The notes under the pieces: model-generated
Seen by the model: only the letters and a program-made list of their open reading frames with translations
What the model was told of the DNA's origin: nothing
Database searches by the model: none
Shown here: one piece after another, positions 1 to 8,445 of the stretch
Layout of the letters: every line of letters starts with the position of its first letter
Position numbering within the stretch: position 1 is the first letter of the stretch
Translations under genes and position numbers: made by a program
Source: JBBKWQ01 sp037969115
Lineage (GTDB): Bacteria; Actinomycetota; Acidimicrobiia; Acidimicrobiales; Ilumatobacteraceae
Direction of reading: 5' to 3'
Assembly: GCA_037969115.1 (NCBI GenBank)
Contig: JBBKWQ010000008.1
Span: 1 to 15,206 of the forward strand
Length of the DNA stretch: 15,206 nt

Positions 1-610
1 ACTCGGGCTGTTGGAAGTGCGGATGCAGCTCCATCTCGTTGACCACCGGAGCGATGCCGGCGTCACGCAGGATCAGCTCGAGTTTCGCGATCGACACGTT
101 CGACGTGCCGATGTGGCGGACCAATCCGTCGTCCACCAGCCGTTCCATCTGCTGCCAGGTCTGCATGAACACGTCGTGCACGTACGGCGTCGCGTCCGGG
201 TTGCGGTCGTCGATCGAGCAGCCCGGCGGGTGATGATTCGGGAAGGGCCAGTGGACGAGGTACAGATCGAGCACATCGAGCCGCAGGTCGCGCAAGGTCA
301 ACCGGCACGCCCGGCCGACCTGGTCGTGCATGTCGTTCCACACTTTCGAGGTGATCCACAAGTCGTCGCGCGACACACCCGAACCCATGACCGTCTGCAG
401 ACTCCGGCCGATCTGCTCCTCGTTGCCGTACACCGCGGCACAATCGAAGTGGCGATAGCCGACCTCGGCGGCGCCGACCACCGCGGCGGCCACTTCGTCA
501 TGCGACACATGGTCGGACCCGAAGGTGCCCAGGCCGACCGCAGGCATGCGCGCCCCACCCCTCACCGTGCGATGCGGGACCCTCGCCGGGTCGACGCCGT
601 CGGCACTCAC
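1..610 (-). CDS. Aldo/keto reductase, partial (C-terminus beyond the left edge)
   Basis: NADPH-dependent carbonyl reductase of the aldo/keto reductase superfamily, cytosolic; the substrate cannot be told. About 203 residues are present, running off the window before the C-terminal cofactor-binding loops. Reading from GTG at 610, the first strand MPAVGLGTFG begins near residue 22. The catalytic tetrad of the family is visible: D56 and Y61 in FDCAAVYGNE, K89 in WITSKVWN, and H120 in LYLVHWPF. The motif GTSNVSIAKLE, usual at the start of the sixth barrel strand, follows near residue 165. The GTG lies five bases after the TGA of the upstream GGDEF-EAL gene, so translation is probably coupled; an internal ATG at 547 (residue 22) would cut into the first strand region and is less likely. 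Other ATG-initiated reading frames in this stretch are shadows. Family assignment is sure; start is fairly sure. Confidence 0.88.
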   Translation of the reverse strand, partial: MSADGVDPARVPHRTVRGGARMPAVGLGTFGSDHVSHDEVAAAVVGAAEVGYRHFDCAAVYGNEEQIGRSLQTVMGSGVSRDDLWITSKVWNDMHDQVGRACRLTLRDLRLDVLDLYLVHWPFPNHHPPGCSIDDRNPDATPYVHDVFMQTWQQMERLVDDGLVRHIGTSNVSIAKLELILRDAGIAPVVNEMELHPHFQQPE

Positions 611-615
611 GTCGG

Positions 616-2874
616 TCAGCGGTCGCTCGTGGAGACCCAACCGACGCGTTCGTGTTCGATCAGATCGGCGGGCCGTGGGCGACCGAACAGAAAACCTTGA
701 CCGCTGTCGCAACCCAGCTCGCGGAGCTTGGCGAGTTGCAGCGGGGTTTCGATGCCCTCCGCGACCACGCTGAGGCCGAGCGCCTGCCCGAGCCGCACCA
801 CGGCTTCCACGATTGTGCTGTCTTCGCTCTCGATGCCGAGGCCCGACACGAAGGCCCGGTCGACCTTGATGGACTCGACCGGGAACCGCTTCAGATAGGT
901 GAGCGACGAGTAGCCGGTGCCGAAGTCGTCGACCGACAGATGGATGCCGAGACTCCGCAGGTCACGGAGTGCGACCGACGCGGTCTTCACGTCGGCGAGC
1001 AGCGCCGTCTCGGTGATCTCCAACCACACCGACTCGGCATCGATTCCCGTCTCGGCGAGCACTTCCACCACCAGGTCATAGAACGATGAGTCGACGAGCT
1101 GACGGGTTCCCACGTTCACCGACAGGCTGCACGCGGCGAAGTCGAGCCCGCGAGCACGCCACGACGCCAGCTGCGAGAGCGAGTCACGCAGGATGCGAGC
1201 ACCGAGCTCGACCAGGAGACCGGTCTCCTCGGCGATCGGCAGGAAATGATTGGGCGTGAGCAGACCCCGATCGGGGTGCAGCCAGCGGGCCAGCACCTCG
1301 TAGCCGACCACGTGTCCGGTGTCGAGGGCGACGATCGGCTGGTAGTACGGCACGATCTCGCCACGTTCGATGCCGCGGCGCAGCTCGCCGGCCGTCCGCA
1401 GCGCCTCGACCGACGACTGATGATCGCCCACCACGAACGCCTCGACGCAGTCTCGCCCGCGTGACTTGGCTCGGTACATCGCAGCGTCGGCGTCGCGCAG
1501 GAGGTCGTCTGGCGACATGCCGACGTCGACGTTCGACGAGTATCCGACGCTCGCCGTGACGTAGAGCTCCTGGTCACCGACGAACACCGGCTCGTGAACC
1601 GACTGACGAAGACGCTGGGCGACATCTTCGGCCTCGACGTTTCGCCCCGACCCGTCGAGCACGACGACGAACTCGTCACCGCCGAAACGAGCGAGCACGT
1701 CTCGGCCACGCAGCGCCATCTGCAGCCGTTCGGCGATGGCACGCAACAAGTCGTCGCCCACACCGTGACCGAGGCTGTCGTTGACGACCTTGAAGTGATC
1801 GAGGTCGATGAAGAGCACGGCAACCGACGACGGCGGCGCACCGATGAGACGCTGCTGCAGGATCTGCATGAGATACGAACGGTTCGGCAGACCGGTCAGG
1901 TCGTCGTGGTTCGCGGCGAACTCGAGCTGCTCAGACGTTCGGCGCTGCTCGGTCACGTCCTCGATGTGGTTGATCGCCAACATCACGCCGTCGTCCTCGG
2001 TGAGCGACACACGGGTGCGAGCCCACACGTAGTCGCCCCCCTTGCGGCGATACCGCTGATCGACCCGGTACGAATCGACGATGCCCAGCTCGAGACGGGC
2101 CCGGTGCGTCTGCGCGGCGCGAACGTCATCGACGTGGGTGAACTCGCGCAACGTGCGTCCGACGAAGTCATCGAGATCTCGGTCGAGCATCTCGGCGAGC
2201 GACTGGTTGGCGTCGACGATGCGGCCGTCGTCGAGTCGCACCAGTGCCATGCCCGTCGGCGCAGATTGAAAGGCCTGCTGGAACCGGGCGCGGGCCTGCG
2301 CGAGCGCGCGGGCCTGCTGCTCACGCTCGCTCACGTCACGGAGTCGCACCACGACTCGCTGTTCGACGTTGCCGGTCGGCGCGGCGACGGTCGCCTCGGC
2401 GTCGGCGCCGGAGCCCGGTGGCACGACGGTGCTGCCGGTCGGTACATGAATCGACGCTTCCACCAGTGACTGCGCACGGCCCAGCATCGGCGATGCCCCC
2501 CACGCGAGGGCCACCATCTGCGGCTCGACCGACTCGCCGGCGACCGAGCGTTGCCACGACTGCTGGATCAGCTCGCGGTCGTCAGGATCGATCAGTTCGA
2601 GAAAACTCGTGCCCAACAACGCCGCCACATCGACGCGGCACAACATGGTGGTCGCGGCGTTGGCCGACAACACCTGGCCCGCCATGTCGATGAGCATGAC
2701 CGCCTCCGGGAGTTCATCGAGCAGGCGGCGCACCTCGACCTCGGCCGCTTCCACCTCGAGCAGCTGCGAACGCAGACGCGCTTCGCTACGACGGGCGCTG
2801 ACATGCGAGATGACCAGCGTCCCGATCGCGATGAGGCCGATCGCGGTGACCGCGATCACCGAGCTGAAATCCAC
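616..2874 (-). CDS. Membrane-anchored PAS-PAS-GGDEF-EAL protein (c-di-GMP synthase/phosphodiesterase)
   Basis: A 752-residue bifunctional cyclic-di-GMP enzyme. Order seen: one N-terminal membrane helix (about 4-25), a short coiled coil (28-52), a first PAS region (about 52-182), a second PAS/PAC domain (about 195-312), GGDEF (about 322-480) and EAL (about 500-740). The cyclase active site GGDEF is intact at 398-402, and an RxxD product-inhibition site (R389-D392) sits the canonical five residues before it. The EAL signature reads EVL (526-528), but the metal and catalytic residues known for active EAL domains are present: E526, N587, E619, the pair D649-D650, K670 and E706, so both activities are possible. 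The PAS parts presumably sense a cytoplasmic signal; the first one carries a variable Gly/Pro/Ala-rich insertion near 145-168. The gene starts with GTG, preceded at six bases by TAGTTT, and lies 37 bases after cca and five bases before the reductase gene. Confidence 0.93.
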   Translation of the reverse strand: MDFSSVIAVTAIGLIAIGTLVISHVSARRSEARLRSQLLEVEAAEVEVRRLLDELPEAVMLIDMAGQVLSANAATTMLCRVDVAALLGTSFLELIDPDDRELIQQSWQRSVAGESVEPQMVALAWGASPMLGRAQSLVEASIHVPTGSTVVPPGSGADAEATVAAPTGNVEQRVVVRLRDVSEREQQARALAQARARFQQAFQSAPTGMALVRLDDGRIVDANQSLAEMLDRDLDDFVGRTLREFTHVDDVRAAQTHRARLELGIVDSYRVDQRYRRKGGDYVWARTRVSLTEDDGVMLAINHIEDVTEQRRTSEQLEFAANHDDLTGLPNRSYLMQILQQRLIGAPPSSVAVLFIDLDHFKVVNDSLGHGVGDDLLRAIAERLQMALRGRDVLARFGGDEFVVVLDGSGRNVEAEDVAQRLRQSVHEPVFVGDQELYVTASVGYSSNVDVGMSPDDLLRDADAAMYRAKSRGRDCVEAFVVGDHQSSVEALRTAGELRRGIERGEIVPYYQPIVALDTGHVVGYEVLARWLHPDRGLLTPNHFLPIAEETGLLVELGARILRDSLSQLASWRARGLDFAACSLSVNVGTRQLVDSSFYDLVVEVLAETGIDAESVWLEITETALLADVKTASVALRDLRSLGIHLSVDDFGTGYSSLTYLKRFPVESIKVDRAFVSGLGIESEDSTIVEAVVRLGQALGLSVVAEGIETPLQLAKLRELGCDSGQGFLFGRPRPADLIEHERVGWVSTSDR

Positions 2875-2880
2875 GCTGAC

Positions 2881-2886
2881 AAACTA
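2881..2886 (-). promoter_or_regulatory. Candidate -10 box (TAGTTT) of a leaderless promoter for the GGDEF-EAL gene
   Basis: On the minus strand TAGTTT is followed by six bases and then the GTG start at 2874, the distance expected if transcription begins at the start codon. No ribosome-binding site is visible. No -35 box at normal spacing is seen. It would let this gene be transcribed apart from cca. Confidence 0.45.
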
Positions 2887-2911
2887 GTTCGCCGGTCAGC
2901 GCTGTGCGTTG

Positions 2912-4339
2912 TCACTCGCGTGTCGCGTACCAGCCGTCGAGACGCTCCTTCGCCGTGTCCACCCCGATGAGCCCCTCCTCCAGCCGGATCTCCATCAGAA
3001 AATCGAGCGCTTCACCCACGACTCGCCCGGGCTCCACGCCGAGGTGGTCCATCACAGCTCGACCGTCGAGCTCCGGTCGCAGCGCCGCCAGTTCCTCTGC
3101 GGCTGCCAACTCGTCGATGCGCGCTTCGAGCTCGTCCATCCTGCGACTCAGCGTGCTGGCCTTGCGTTCGTTACGAGTGGTGCAGTCGCACCTCGTCAAC
3201 ACGTTGAGCTCGCTGAGCAGGTCGCCGGCATCACGCACGTATCGACGGACAGCCGAGTCGGACCACCCGAGCCGGTAGGTGTGGAATCGAAGATGCAATG
3301 CGACGAGTTCGGTGATTGCCGACACGTCGTCGTTGGAGTATCTGAGTTCGGTCAACCGCTTCTTCGTGATTCGAGCACCCACGGCATCGTGATGATGGAA
3401 CGTCGTGCCCTTGCCCGGCTGGAAGCCTCGAGTGCGGGGCTTGCCCACGTCGTGGAACAGAGCGGCAAGACGTGTGATCCGATAGTCGAACGTCGGACGT
3501 GCGTCGGATTGCTCGTGGGCGGGACGGACGTTGTCGACCACCGCAATCGTGTGCGTGAGCACGTCCTTGTGGCGGTGGATCGGATCGTGCTCGAGCCGCA
3601 TCGCAGGCAGTTCGGGCAGGAACTGCTCGGCCAGACCGCTGTCGACGAGGAACCACAACCCGGCGGCCGGGTGGTCGACGGTGATCAACTTGTCGAGTTC
3701 GTCCCTGAGCCGTTCGGCCGAGACGATCTCGAGACGCGACGCCATCTCGCCCACGGCCTGCAACAGCTCGGGGACGGGCTCGAGCTGGTAGCCGGCGATG
3801 AACCGCGCCGCCCGCAACATGCGGAGTGGGTCGTCGCTGAAGCTCACTTCTGGTTCGAGTGGAGTGCGAAGCGTCTTGGTGGCCAGATCGGCGGCGCCGC
3901 CGAATGGGTCGATCAACGTCGGCGCGCCGGTGACCTCGAGGGCCATCGCGTTCACGGTGAAGTCGCGGCGCGACAGGTCGGTCTCGACATCGTCGGCGAA
4001 CACGACCTGCGGCTTGCGCGAGTCGTCGGTGTAGGCCTCGGCGCGGAACGTGGTGATCTCGTAGATCCGGGCGACGTCGCCGATGCTGCGGTGCGCACCG
4101 ATCGTGCCGAACTTCTCGCCCTGCGTCCACACCGCGTCGGCCCACCCGTCGAGACAGCGCTTGATGTCGGGCGGGCGCGCATCGGTGGTGAAATCGATGT
4201 CGTTGGCATCGGCCGATGAGCCGATCAAGAGATCGCGAACGGTTCCGCCCACGACGTACAGCCGGTGTCCGGCCGCCGCAAATCGTTCGGCCAACGGGGC
4301 GACCTCGGCGAGCACTGGAGCAAAACGATCGGGAATCAT
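2912..4339 (-). CDS. cca: CCA tRNA nucleotidyltransferase with HD domain
   Basis: Adds or repairs the 3' CCA end of tRNAs using CTP and ATP, without a template; cytosolic. The 475-residue length fits the actinobacterial CCA enzyme (often called pcnA in mycobacteria). The nucleotidyltransferase head shows GGTVRDLL (31-38) and the metal-binding DxD as D47-I48-D49, followed by the RRDFTVNAMA motif (124-133) and the neck region with DPLRMLRAARF (170-180). A C-terminal HD phosphohydrolase-like domain is marked by H257, H263 and H296-D297 in LFHDVGKPRTRG. It begins with ATG at 4339 and ends 37 bases before the GGDEF-EAL gene. It is divergent from the acetyltransferase gene, as pcnA is from mutT4 in M. 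tuberculosis. No damage seen. Confidence 0.96.
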   Translation of the reverse strand: MIPDRFAPVLAEVAPLAERFAAAGHRLYVVGGTVRDLLIGSSADANDIDFTTDARPPDIKRCLDGWADAVWTQGEKFGTIGAHRSIGDVARIYEITTFRAEAYTDDSRKPQVVFADDVETDLSRRDFTVNAMALEVTGAPTLIDPFGGAADLATKTLRTPLEPEVSFSDDPLRMLRAARFIAGYQLEPVPELLQAVGEMASRLEIVSAERLRDELDKLITVDHPAAGLWFLVDSGLAEQFLPELPAMRLEHDPIHRHKDVLTHTIAVVDNVRPAHEQSDARPTFDYRITRLAALFHDVGKPRTRGFQPGKGTTFHHHDAVGARITKKRLTELRYSNDDVSAITELVALHLRFHTYRLGWSDSAVRRYVRDAGDLLSELNVLTRCDCTTRNERKASTLSRRMDELEARIDELAAAEELAALRPELDGRAVMDHLGVEPGRVVGEALDFLMEIRLEEGLIGVDTAKERLDGWYATRE

Positions 4340-4348
4340 GACCGATTC

Positions 4349-4354
4349 AGGCTA
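4349..4354 (-). promoter_or_regulatory. Candidate -10 box (TAGCCT) for cca
   Basis: Minus-strand TAGCCT lies nine bases before the ATG of cca at 4339. With initiation at or just before the ATG the mRNA would be leaderless or almost so. There is no recognisable -35 hexamer and no Shine-Dalgarno sequence. Confidence 0.35.
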
Positions 4355-4404
4355 CGACCTGACGGGGCTGGTGCCGCCGACCCTCGAACCCCTCGTGACC
4401 CGAG

Positions 4405-4410
4405 TACCGT
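4405..4410 (+). promoter_or_regulatory. Candidate -10 box (TACCGT) for the acetyltransferase gene
   Basis: TACCGT is followed by exactly eight bases and then the GTG at 4419. The same TANNNT-8-start spacing appears before degV and before the small membrane protein gene, so it also argues for 4419 as the true start. No -35 box is seen. Confidence 0.4.
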
Positions 4411-4418
4411 CGGACCCG

Positions 4419-5246
4419 GTGAGAATCGTGAAGGTGCCACCTGCCCTGGTTGCGCGGGTCACGCCCAGTGACACGTGGACCAACCGACGCACGATGGTGT
4501 TGCGCGCATGGCCCAACGATCACACGATCGGGCATCTCGTCATCACCGATCACATTCGGCCACCGTCGACCGACGACTGGCAAGGGGCAATTGACGAGGC
4601 AACTCGGCTCGGCTACCGATCTGTGCGCACGGGCGCACTCTTCCCGCGGGTGCTCGAGGTCGCCGCTGCGTTCGGCTTCGAAGCTGCCGACACGCTCGCC
4701 CTCCTGCGTCACCCGCTGGGACCGCGTCACATGCCCATCGCGGCGCCGTCCACCAAGGCGATGCGACGCTGGCACATGGCCGACGCCGCTCGCGTCGATG
4801 TCGCTGCCTTCCCTCCATCGTGGGGGAACGACGCACGGTCGCTGAGCGAGATCCGTCACGCGACGCCCACCTACCGGGCTCGCTGGATTCCGGTCGACGG
4901 CGCGCTCGTTGCCTTCGCCATCACGGGCTCGGCCGGACACATCGGTTATCTGCAACGCCTCGCCGTCGATCCACGTCATCAACGAGAGGGTCTCGCACGC
5001 GGCCTGATCGAGGATTCGCTCGTGTGGATGCGACGCCGACGACTCACGGCCGCCATGGTGAACACCGGCATCGACAATCATGCGGCACTCTCGCTCTACG
5101 CCGGCCTCGGTTTCACGCGGATGCCGGAAGATCTGACGATCGCCGAACTCGAACTGACCGAAGTGCCGCGTCACGATCGCGACGCCACCGACACCACGAA
5201 CGAAACCAGCACCAGATGTGCCCTCGATGACCCGCCCGAACGCTGA
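4419..5246 (+). CDS. GNAT family N-acetyltransferase
   Basis: An acetyl-CoA-dependent acyltransferase of unknown substrate, 275 residues from GTG 4419. The C-terminal half is a clear GNAT domain: strand IGYLQRLAVDP (175-185), the pyrophosphate-binding loop RHQREGLARGL with Q188, G191 and A193 of the Q/RxxGxG/A motif, then NTGIDNHAALSLYAGLGF (about 215-232), the usual motif B ending. The N-terminal half (about 20-100) looks like a degenerate second GNAT-like fold, so a tandem arrangement is possible. An ATG at 4338 is in frame and would add 27 residues, but it would overlap the start codon of divergent cca and lacks upstream signals; GTG 4428 has a GGTGAG four bases upstream. The 3' end overlaps the next gene by 20 bases, indicating one operon. 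The equivalent slot in M. tuberculosis holds the Nudix gene mutT4, so only position, not family, is shared. Confidence 0.87.
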   Translation: MRIVKVPPALVARVTPSDTWTNRRTMVLRAWPNDHTIGHLVITDHIRPPSTDDWQGAIDEATRLGYRSVRTGALFPRVLEVAAAFGFEAADTLALLRHPLGPRHMPIAAPSTKAMRRWHMADAARVDVAAFPPSWGNDARSLSEIRHATPTYRARWIPVDGALVAFAITGSAGHIGYLQRLAVDPRHQREGLARGLIEDSLVWMRRRRLTAAMVNTGIDNHAALSLYAGLGFTRMPEDLTIAELELTEVPRHDRDATDTTNETSTRCALDDPPER

Positions 5247-7509
5247 ATCCCGGTCCGGTCGGCGCACCGCGCCGGCGAGCGCCCTGATCATCGTGTTGCT
5301 GGCGGTGGTGACCATCGTGACGATGGCGGTCGAGTCGGCCACGGGTTCGCCTGACCATGTGGCCCACGCCGGCGCTCAGACCGGTCCCTCGACCGACCGC
5401 GTCGGGTTGTCGTTGACCGACCAGTCCTTCGCCGTGCGCGTCGGCGACATCGCTCACTTCGACTACATCCTCGGCCTCGAGATCGAAGAGGTCACTCCGC
5501 CGACCACCACCACCACCACGACCACCACCACGACCACGCTGGTGCCGGACGCGGCGGGGGGAGCTGCGCCGGCAGAGCCGCCGGACACGACCCCGGCGGC
5601 GACCACCACCGACCCCGCACCCACGACGACGACCACCTTGCCCGAGATCGACGACCTGACGGTCGACATCACGGTGCATGCCAGAGTGTTCAACCGAGCG
5701 CGGGTGCAGACGATGCTCGACGGTGACCTCACCCCACCGATCGATGTCGCGACGTTCGACCTCCTCGACGTCGCGACACAGGACGAGGAGACCGGACGTC
5801 GGTCGATGCGGATCGACATCGAGATCGACGACGGCGGATCAGCCGGCTCGCCGACGCAGCTCGAACTGCCCCGGCCCGGGCTGTATCCGATCACGGTCGC
5901 CTTGAGTCGCAACGGTGGCGTGTTCGCCGAGCACATCACGTTCATCGAGCGCATCACCGACGACGACCGCCTCGTCGATCAGGGCTCGGTCAACCTGGCG
6001 ATCGTCGCTGCGGTCGGCGATCCGGGCCCCGAACCAGCAGCGTCCGAGCTGCTCGATGCCCGCGCGCGGCTCACCGAACTCACCGACCTCGCTGAGACGA
6101 TCGATGCCCCCATCACAGTGCAGATCCCTCCAGTCGTCATCGAGTCGGTTGTCGGAACACCTCTCGGCGATCGCCTCGCAGCCGCGCTCGCCGGCGACGA
6201 GGCACTCGCCTCGCCTGCAATCTCCATCGATCCGTCGTCTGCCGTTCGGGCCGATCTGGTCGCCCGCTACAACACCGAACTGTTGACCGGCGAAGACGTA
6301 CTGCTCGACGACCTCCCGGCGACCCCGACTCGGCGAGTCGCGTGGCTCGTCAACGAGCCGCTCAGTCGAGACGGCGCACGAATGCTCCGCGACCTCGGCA
6401 CCAAACTGCTGGTCGTGCCGTTCGACCAGTACGAGCAGCTCGACGGCAGCATCGGTGGTCTCACGGACACATCGAGCCTGTTGACCACACCGCTCGGCGA
6501 CGGCGCCCAACTCGCGGTGACCGTGCTCGACCCGTTCCTCGATCGTCTCGATCCCGACCGAACCGTGAATGCCACCGTCACCGAAGACGCCGTGCGACTG
6601 TTCGCACAGATCACCGCGATGCGGATCCAGCTGGGTCCCGCCAAACGCACCCTCGTGCTCTCGACACCGGAACTCGGCATCCCCGACGCCGATGTGCTCG
6701 CTCGGGTGGAACAGTTCGCCGACAGCCATCCTGTGATCGATTTCACGCCACTGTCGTTCACGCCCGGTATCACCGACGACTTCATCGTGAACGGTTCGCA
6801 GCTCGTCGTCGACCTGCCGATGGTGGCCGGCGTCGACCTCACACAGCGCGTCGAGAGCCTGAACCTCACCCGACTGCACCTCGCGACCACGGCCACCATG
6901 TTGCCTGCCGACGATGCGCGCCCGGCCGATTGGAACCGACAGCTCGATCGGCTCATGTCGACATCGATCTCGACCGACGAAGCCCGGCGACGCAACGCCC
7001 GCATCAGCAGACAGCTCGACGAAATCGATCAGGCCATCGTCCCGCCCGAACCGTTCACGTTCACGTTGAGTGGCCGCCGCTCGGAGATACCGCTGCGCGT
7101 CGGGAACAACAGTGACACGCCGCTTCGCATCACGGTGCGGCTGCGATCCGACAAGCTCACGTTCCCCAACGCCGAGACCGATGTGGTGTTGCTCCCCGAC
7201 GGCGAGCTCACCATCGTCAACATCCCGGTCACCGCTCGTTCGAACGGCACCTTTCCCGTCACCGTCGAACTCCTGACGCCGAGCGGGCACAGCATCGGCG
7301 AGCCGATCACGCTGACCGGACGCATGAACGCGCTGTCCGGGCTCGCTCCGGTACTGACGGGCGGCGCCATCCTCGTCCTCGCTTCGTGGTGGTTCAGCCA
7401 CTTCCGACGCCAGCGACGCGACCAGGCACGGATGGTGGCGAAATCTCTCGTCACGCACCCCAGCAACGGGGCCGCCGATCCGGGCCCGAACGCCGCCGCC
7501 GAGACGTGA
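5227..7509 (+). CDS. DUF6049-like exported membrane protein (Rv3909-type)
   Basis: A 760-residue protein of unknown biochemical role, probably outside the membrane and held at both ends. A basic N-terminus is followed by a hydrophobic segment (about 18-35, ALIIVLLAVVTIVTMAV) serving as signal or anchor. Next come a beta-type segment, a low-complexity linker with a run of 12 threonines and a second Thr/Pro/Ala stretch (about 91-138), a long mixed alpha/beta ectodomain, a beta-sandwich-like part (about 610-700), one C-terminal helix (about 704-724, with ASWWFSHFRRQRR) and a short basic cytoplasmic tail. Size, topology and place between the cca-side gene and the envelope regulators match mycobacterial Rv3909 and its DUF6049 relatives; the name rests mostly on that. 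ATG 5227 was chosen; GTG 5218 adds three residues. It overlaps the acetyltransferase gene, so it is co-transcribed. Work on mycobacteria links the locus with the cell envelope; a specific function is not inferred. Confidence 0.82.
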   Translation: MTRPNAESRSGRRTAPASALIIVLLAVVTIVTMAVESATGSPDHVAHAGAQTGPSTDRVGLSLTDQSFAVRVGDIAHFDYILGLEIEEVTPPTTTTTTTTTTTTLVPDAAGGAAPAEPPDTTPAATTTDPAPTTTTTLPEIDDLTVDITVHARVFNRARVQTMLDGDLTPPIDVATFDLLDVATQDEETGRRSMRIDIEIDDGGSAGSPTQLELPRPGLYPITVALSRNGGVFAEHITFIERITDDDRLVDQGSVNLAIVAAVGDPGPEPAASELLDARARLTELTDLAETIDAPITVQIPPVVIESVVGTPLGDRLAAALAGDEALASPAISIDPSSAVRADLVARYNTELLTGEDVLLDDLPATPTRRVAWLVNEPLSRDGARMLRDLGTKLLVVPFDQYEQLDGSIGGLTDTSSLLTTPLGDGAQLAVTVLDPFLDRLDPDRTVNATVTEDAVRLFAQITAMRIQLGPAKRTLVLSTPELGIPDADVLARVEQFADSHPVIDFTPLSFTPGITDDFIVNGSQLVVDLPMVAGVDLTQRVESLNLTRLHLATTATMLPADDARPADWNRQLDRLMSTSISTDEARRRNARISRQLDEIDQAIVPPEPFTFTLSGRRSEIPLRVGNNSDTPLRITVRLRSDKLTFPNAETDVVLLPDGELTIVNIPVTARSNGTFPVTVELLTPSGHSIGEPITLTGRMNALSGLAPVLTGGAILVLASWWFSHFRRQRRDQARMVAKSLVTHPSNGAADPGPNAAAET
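5503..5640 (+). repeat. Threonine-codon tandem repeat in the DUF6049-like gene
   Basis: Twelve consecutive Thr codons (ACC/ACG mixture) occupy 5503-5538, and a second Thr-rich stretch mixed with Pro, Ala and Asp continues to 5640. It encodes a flexible, possibly O-glycosylated linker. The mixture of ACC and ACG breaks perfect periodicity but the tract could still vary in length between strains. Confidence 0.8.
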
Positions 7510-7512
7510 CGG

Positions 7513-7518
7513 TAACCT
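7513..7518 (+). promoter_or_regulatory. Candidate -10 box (TAACCT) of a leaderless promoter for degV
   Basis: TAACCT begins four bases after the stop codon of the preceding gene and is followed by eight bases and the GTG at 7527. No ribosome-binding site is seen between. This supports separate, leaderless transcription of degV in addition to read-through. Confidence 0.5.
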
Positions 7519-7526
7519 CACGACTC

Positions 7527-8396
7527 GTGAGTGAGCACCCCAGCCCAACCAACCCCGGCCGCATCCGGGTCGTGACCGACAGCTCGTGCGACCTGCCTGC
7601 CGAACTCGCCGATTCCCTCGGGATCCGCATCGTTCCATTGTCGATTCGTTTCGGTGACGAGGAGTTCATCGACCGCGAGCAACTTTCGGTTGCCGAGTTC
7701 TGGGCCCGCTGCGCGACCAGCGACACCTTGCCGGAGACCGCCGCTCCGGCACCCGGTCAGTTCGAGCAGACCTACCGTGAGTTGGCTGCCGAATCGGCCG
7801 AGGGCATCGTCGTGGTCTCGCTCTCCGGAGCGCTCTCGGCAACGATCCAGAGCGCCGAGCTCGCCGCACGTTCGGTCGCGGACCTCATCGACGTTCGCGT
7901 CGTCGACAGCAGGTCGGTCACGCTCGGGGTCGGCACCATCGCGTTGTCGTGCGCCCGCCTCGGGACAACCGGCGCCAGCGTCGACGAGGTCGCCGAACAT
8001 GCGGCCGACCTGGCGCGCCGCACCCGGGTCTTCGGTGCGCTCGACACACTCGAGAACCTCAAGAAGGGCGGGCGGATCGGCAACGCCAAAGCACTGCTCG
8101 CCACCGCACTCGCGATCAAGCCGATCATCGAAGTCGTCGACGGTCAGGTCGAGCAGGGCGGCAAACAGCGCACCCGCAGCAAGGCGCTCGCGTTCCTCGT
8201 CTCGAAAGTTCGTGAGTACGGCGATCGCATCACCGATCTCGCCGTCCTGCACGCGGACTGCAGCGACGTCGACACGTTCGTCGACATGCTCCGGCCACAT
8301 CACGCCGGCGAAATCGTCGTGGGCGAGATCGGACCCGTGATCGGCAGTCATGCCGGCCGCGGCACCATCGGCGTCGCGTTCAACGTGCGCGATTGA
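7527..8396 (+). CDS. DegV family fatty-acid-binding protein
   Basis: A 289-residue DegV protein. DegV/FakB proteins hold a fatty acid for phosphorylation by a FakA-type kinase, feeding exogenous acids into lipid synthesis; cytosolic. The N-terminal signature VVTDSSCDLP (15-24) and the loop SLSGALSAT (98-106), whose serines contact the carboxylate in known structures, are present, as is VVDSRSVTLGVG. The later TLENLKKGGRIG and KPIIEV motifs of the second domain are also intact. GTG 7527 is preferred because the DegV fold begins ten residues later and a TANNNT box lies eight bases before it; longer in-frame starts overlap the previous gene. DegV is not at this place in M. tuberculosis, where mviN lies between Rv3909 and sigM. 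No FakA partner is in the window, so a role in fatty-acid uptake is only inferred from family. Confidence 0.93.
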   Translation: MSEHPSPTNPGRIRVVTDSSCDLPAELADSLGIRIVPLSIRFGDEEFIDREQLSVAEFWARCATSDTLPETAAPAPGQFEQTYRELAAESAEGIVVVSLSGALSATIQSAELAARSVADLIDVRVVDSRSVTLGVGTIALSCARLGTTGASVDEVAEHAADLARRTRVFGALDTLENLKKGGRIGNAKALLATALAIKPIIEVVDGQVEQGGKQRTRSKALAFLVSKVREYGDRITDLAVLHADCSDVDTFVDMLRPHHAGEIVVGEIGPVIGSHAGRGTIGVAFNVRD

Positions 8397-8439
8397 CACA
8401 TCCGCAGCCGATTGCCCGGACGCGCGCGGCAGACGCCAC

Positions 8440-8445
8440 TAGCGT
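8440..8445 (+). promoter_or_regulatory. Candidate -10 box (TAGCGT) for the kinase gene
   Basis: TAGCGT lies in the 61-base gap after degV, twelve bases before the ATG at 8458, which would leave a leader of about five bases. There is no clear -35 element and only a weak G-rich stretch (GGGCGG) as possible ribosome-binding site. Confidence 0.35.

Noticed and set aside
2909..4219. 436-codon open frame on the plus strand opposite cca
   Set aside because: cca is recognisable along its whole length; long antisense frames are expected with this GC content and codon bias. No motif is seen in the product.
5839..7638. 599-codon open frame on the minus strand opposite the DUF6049-like gene
   Set aside because: Arg/Gly/Asp/Val-rich composition without domains; the plus-strand frame has signal sequence, ectodomain and membrane helix.
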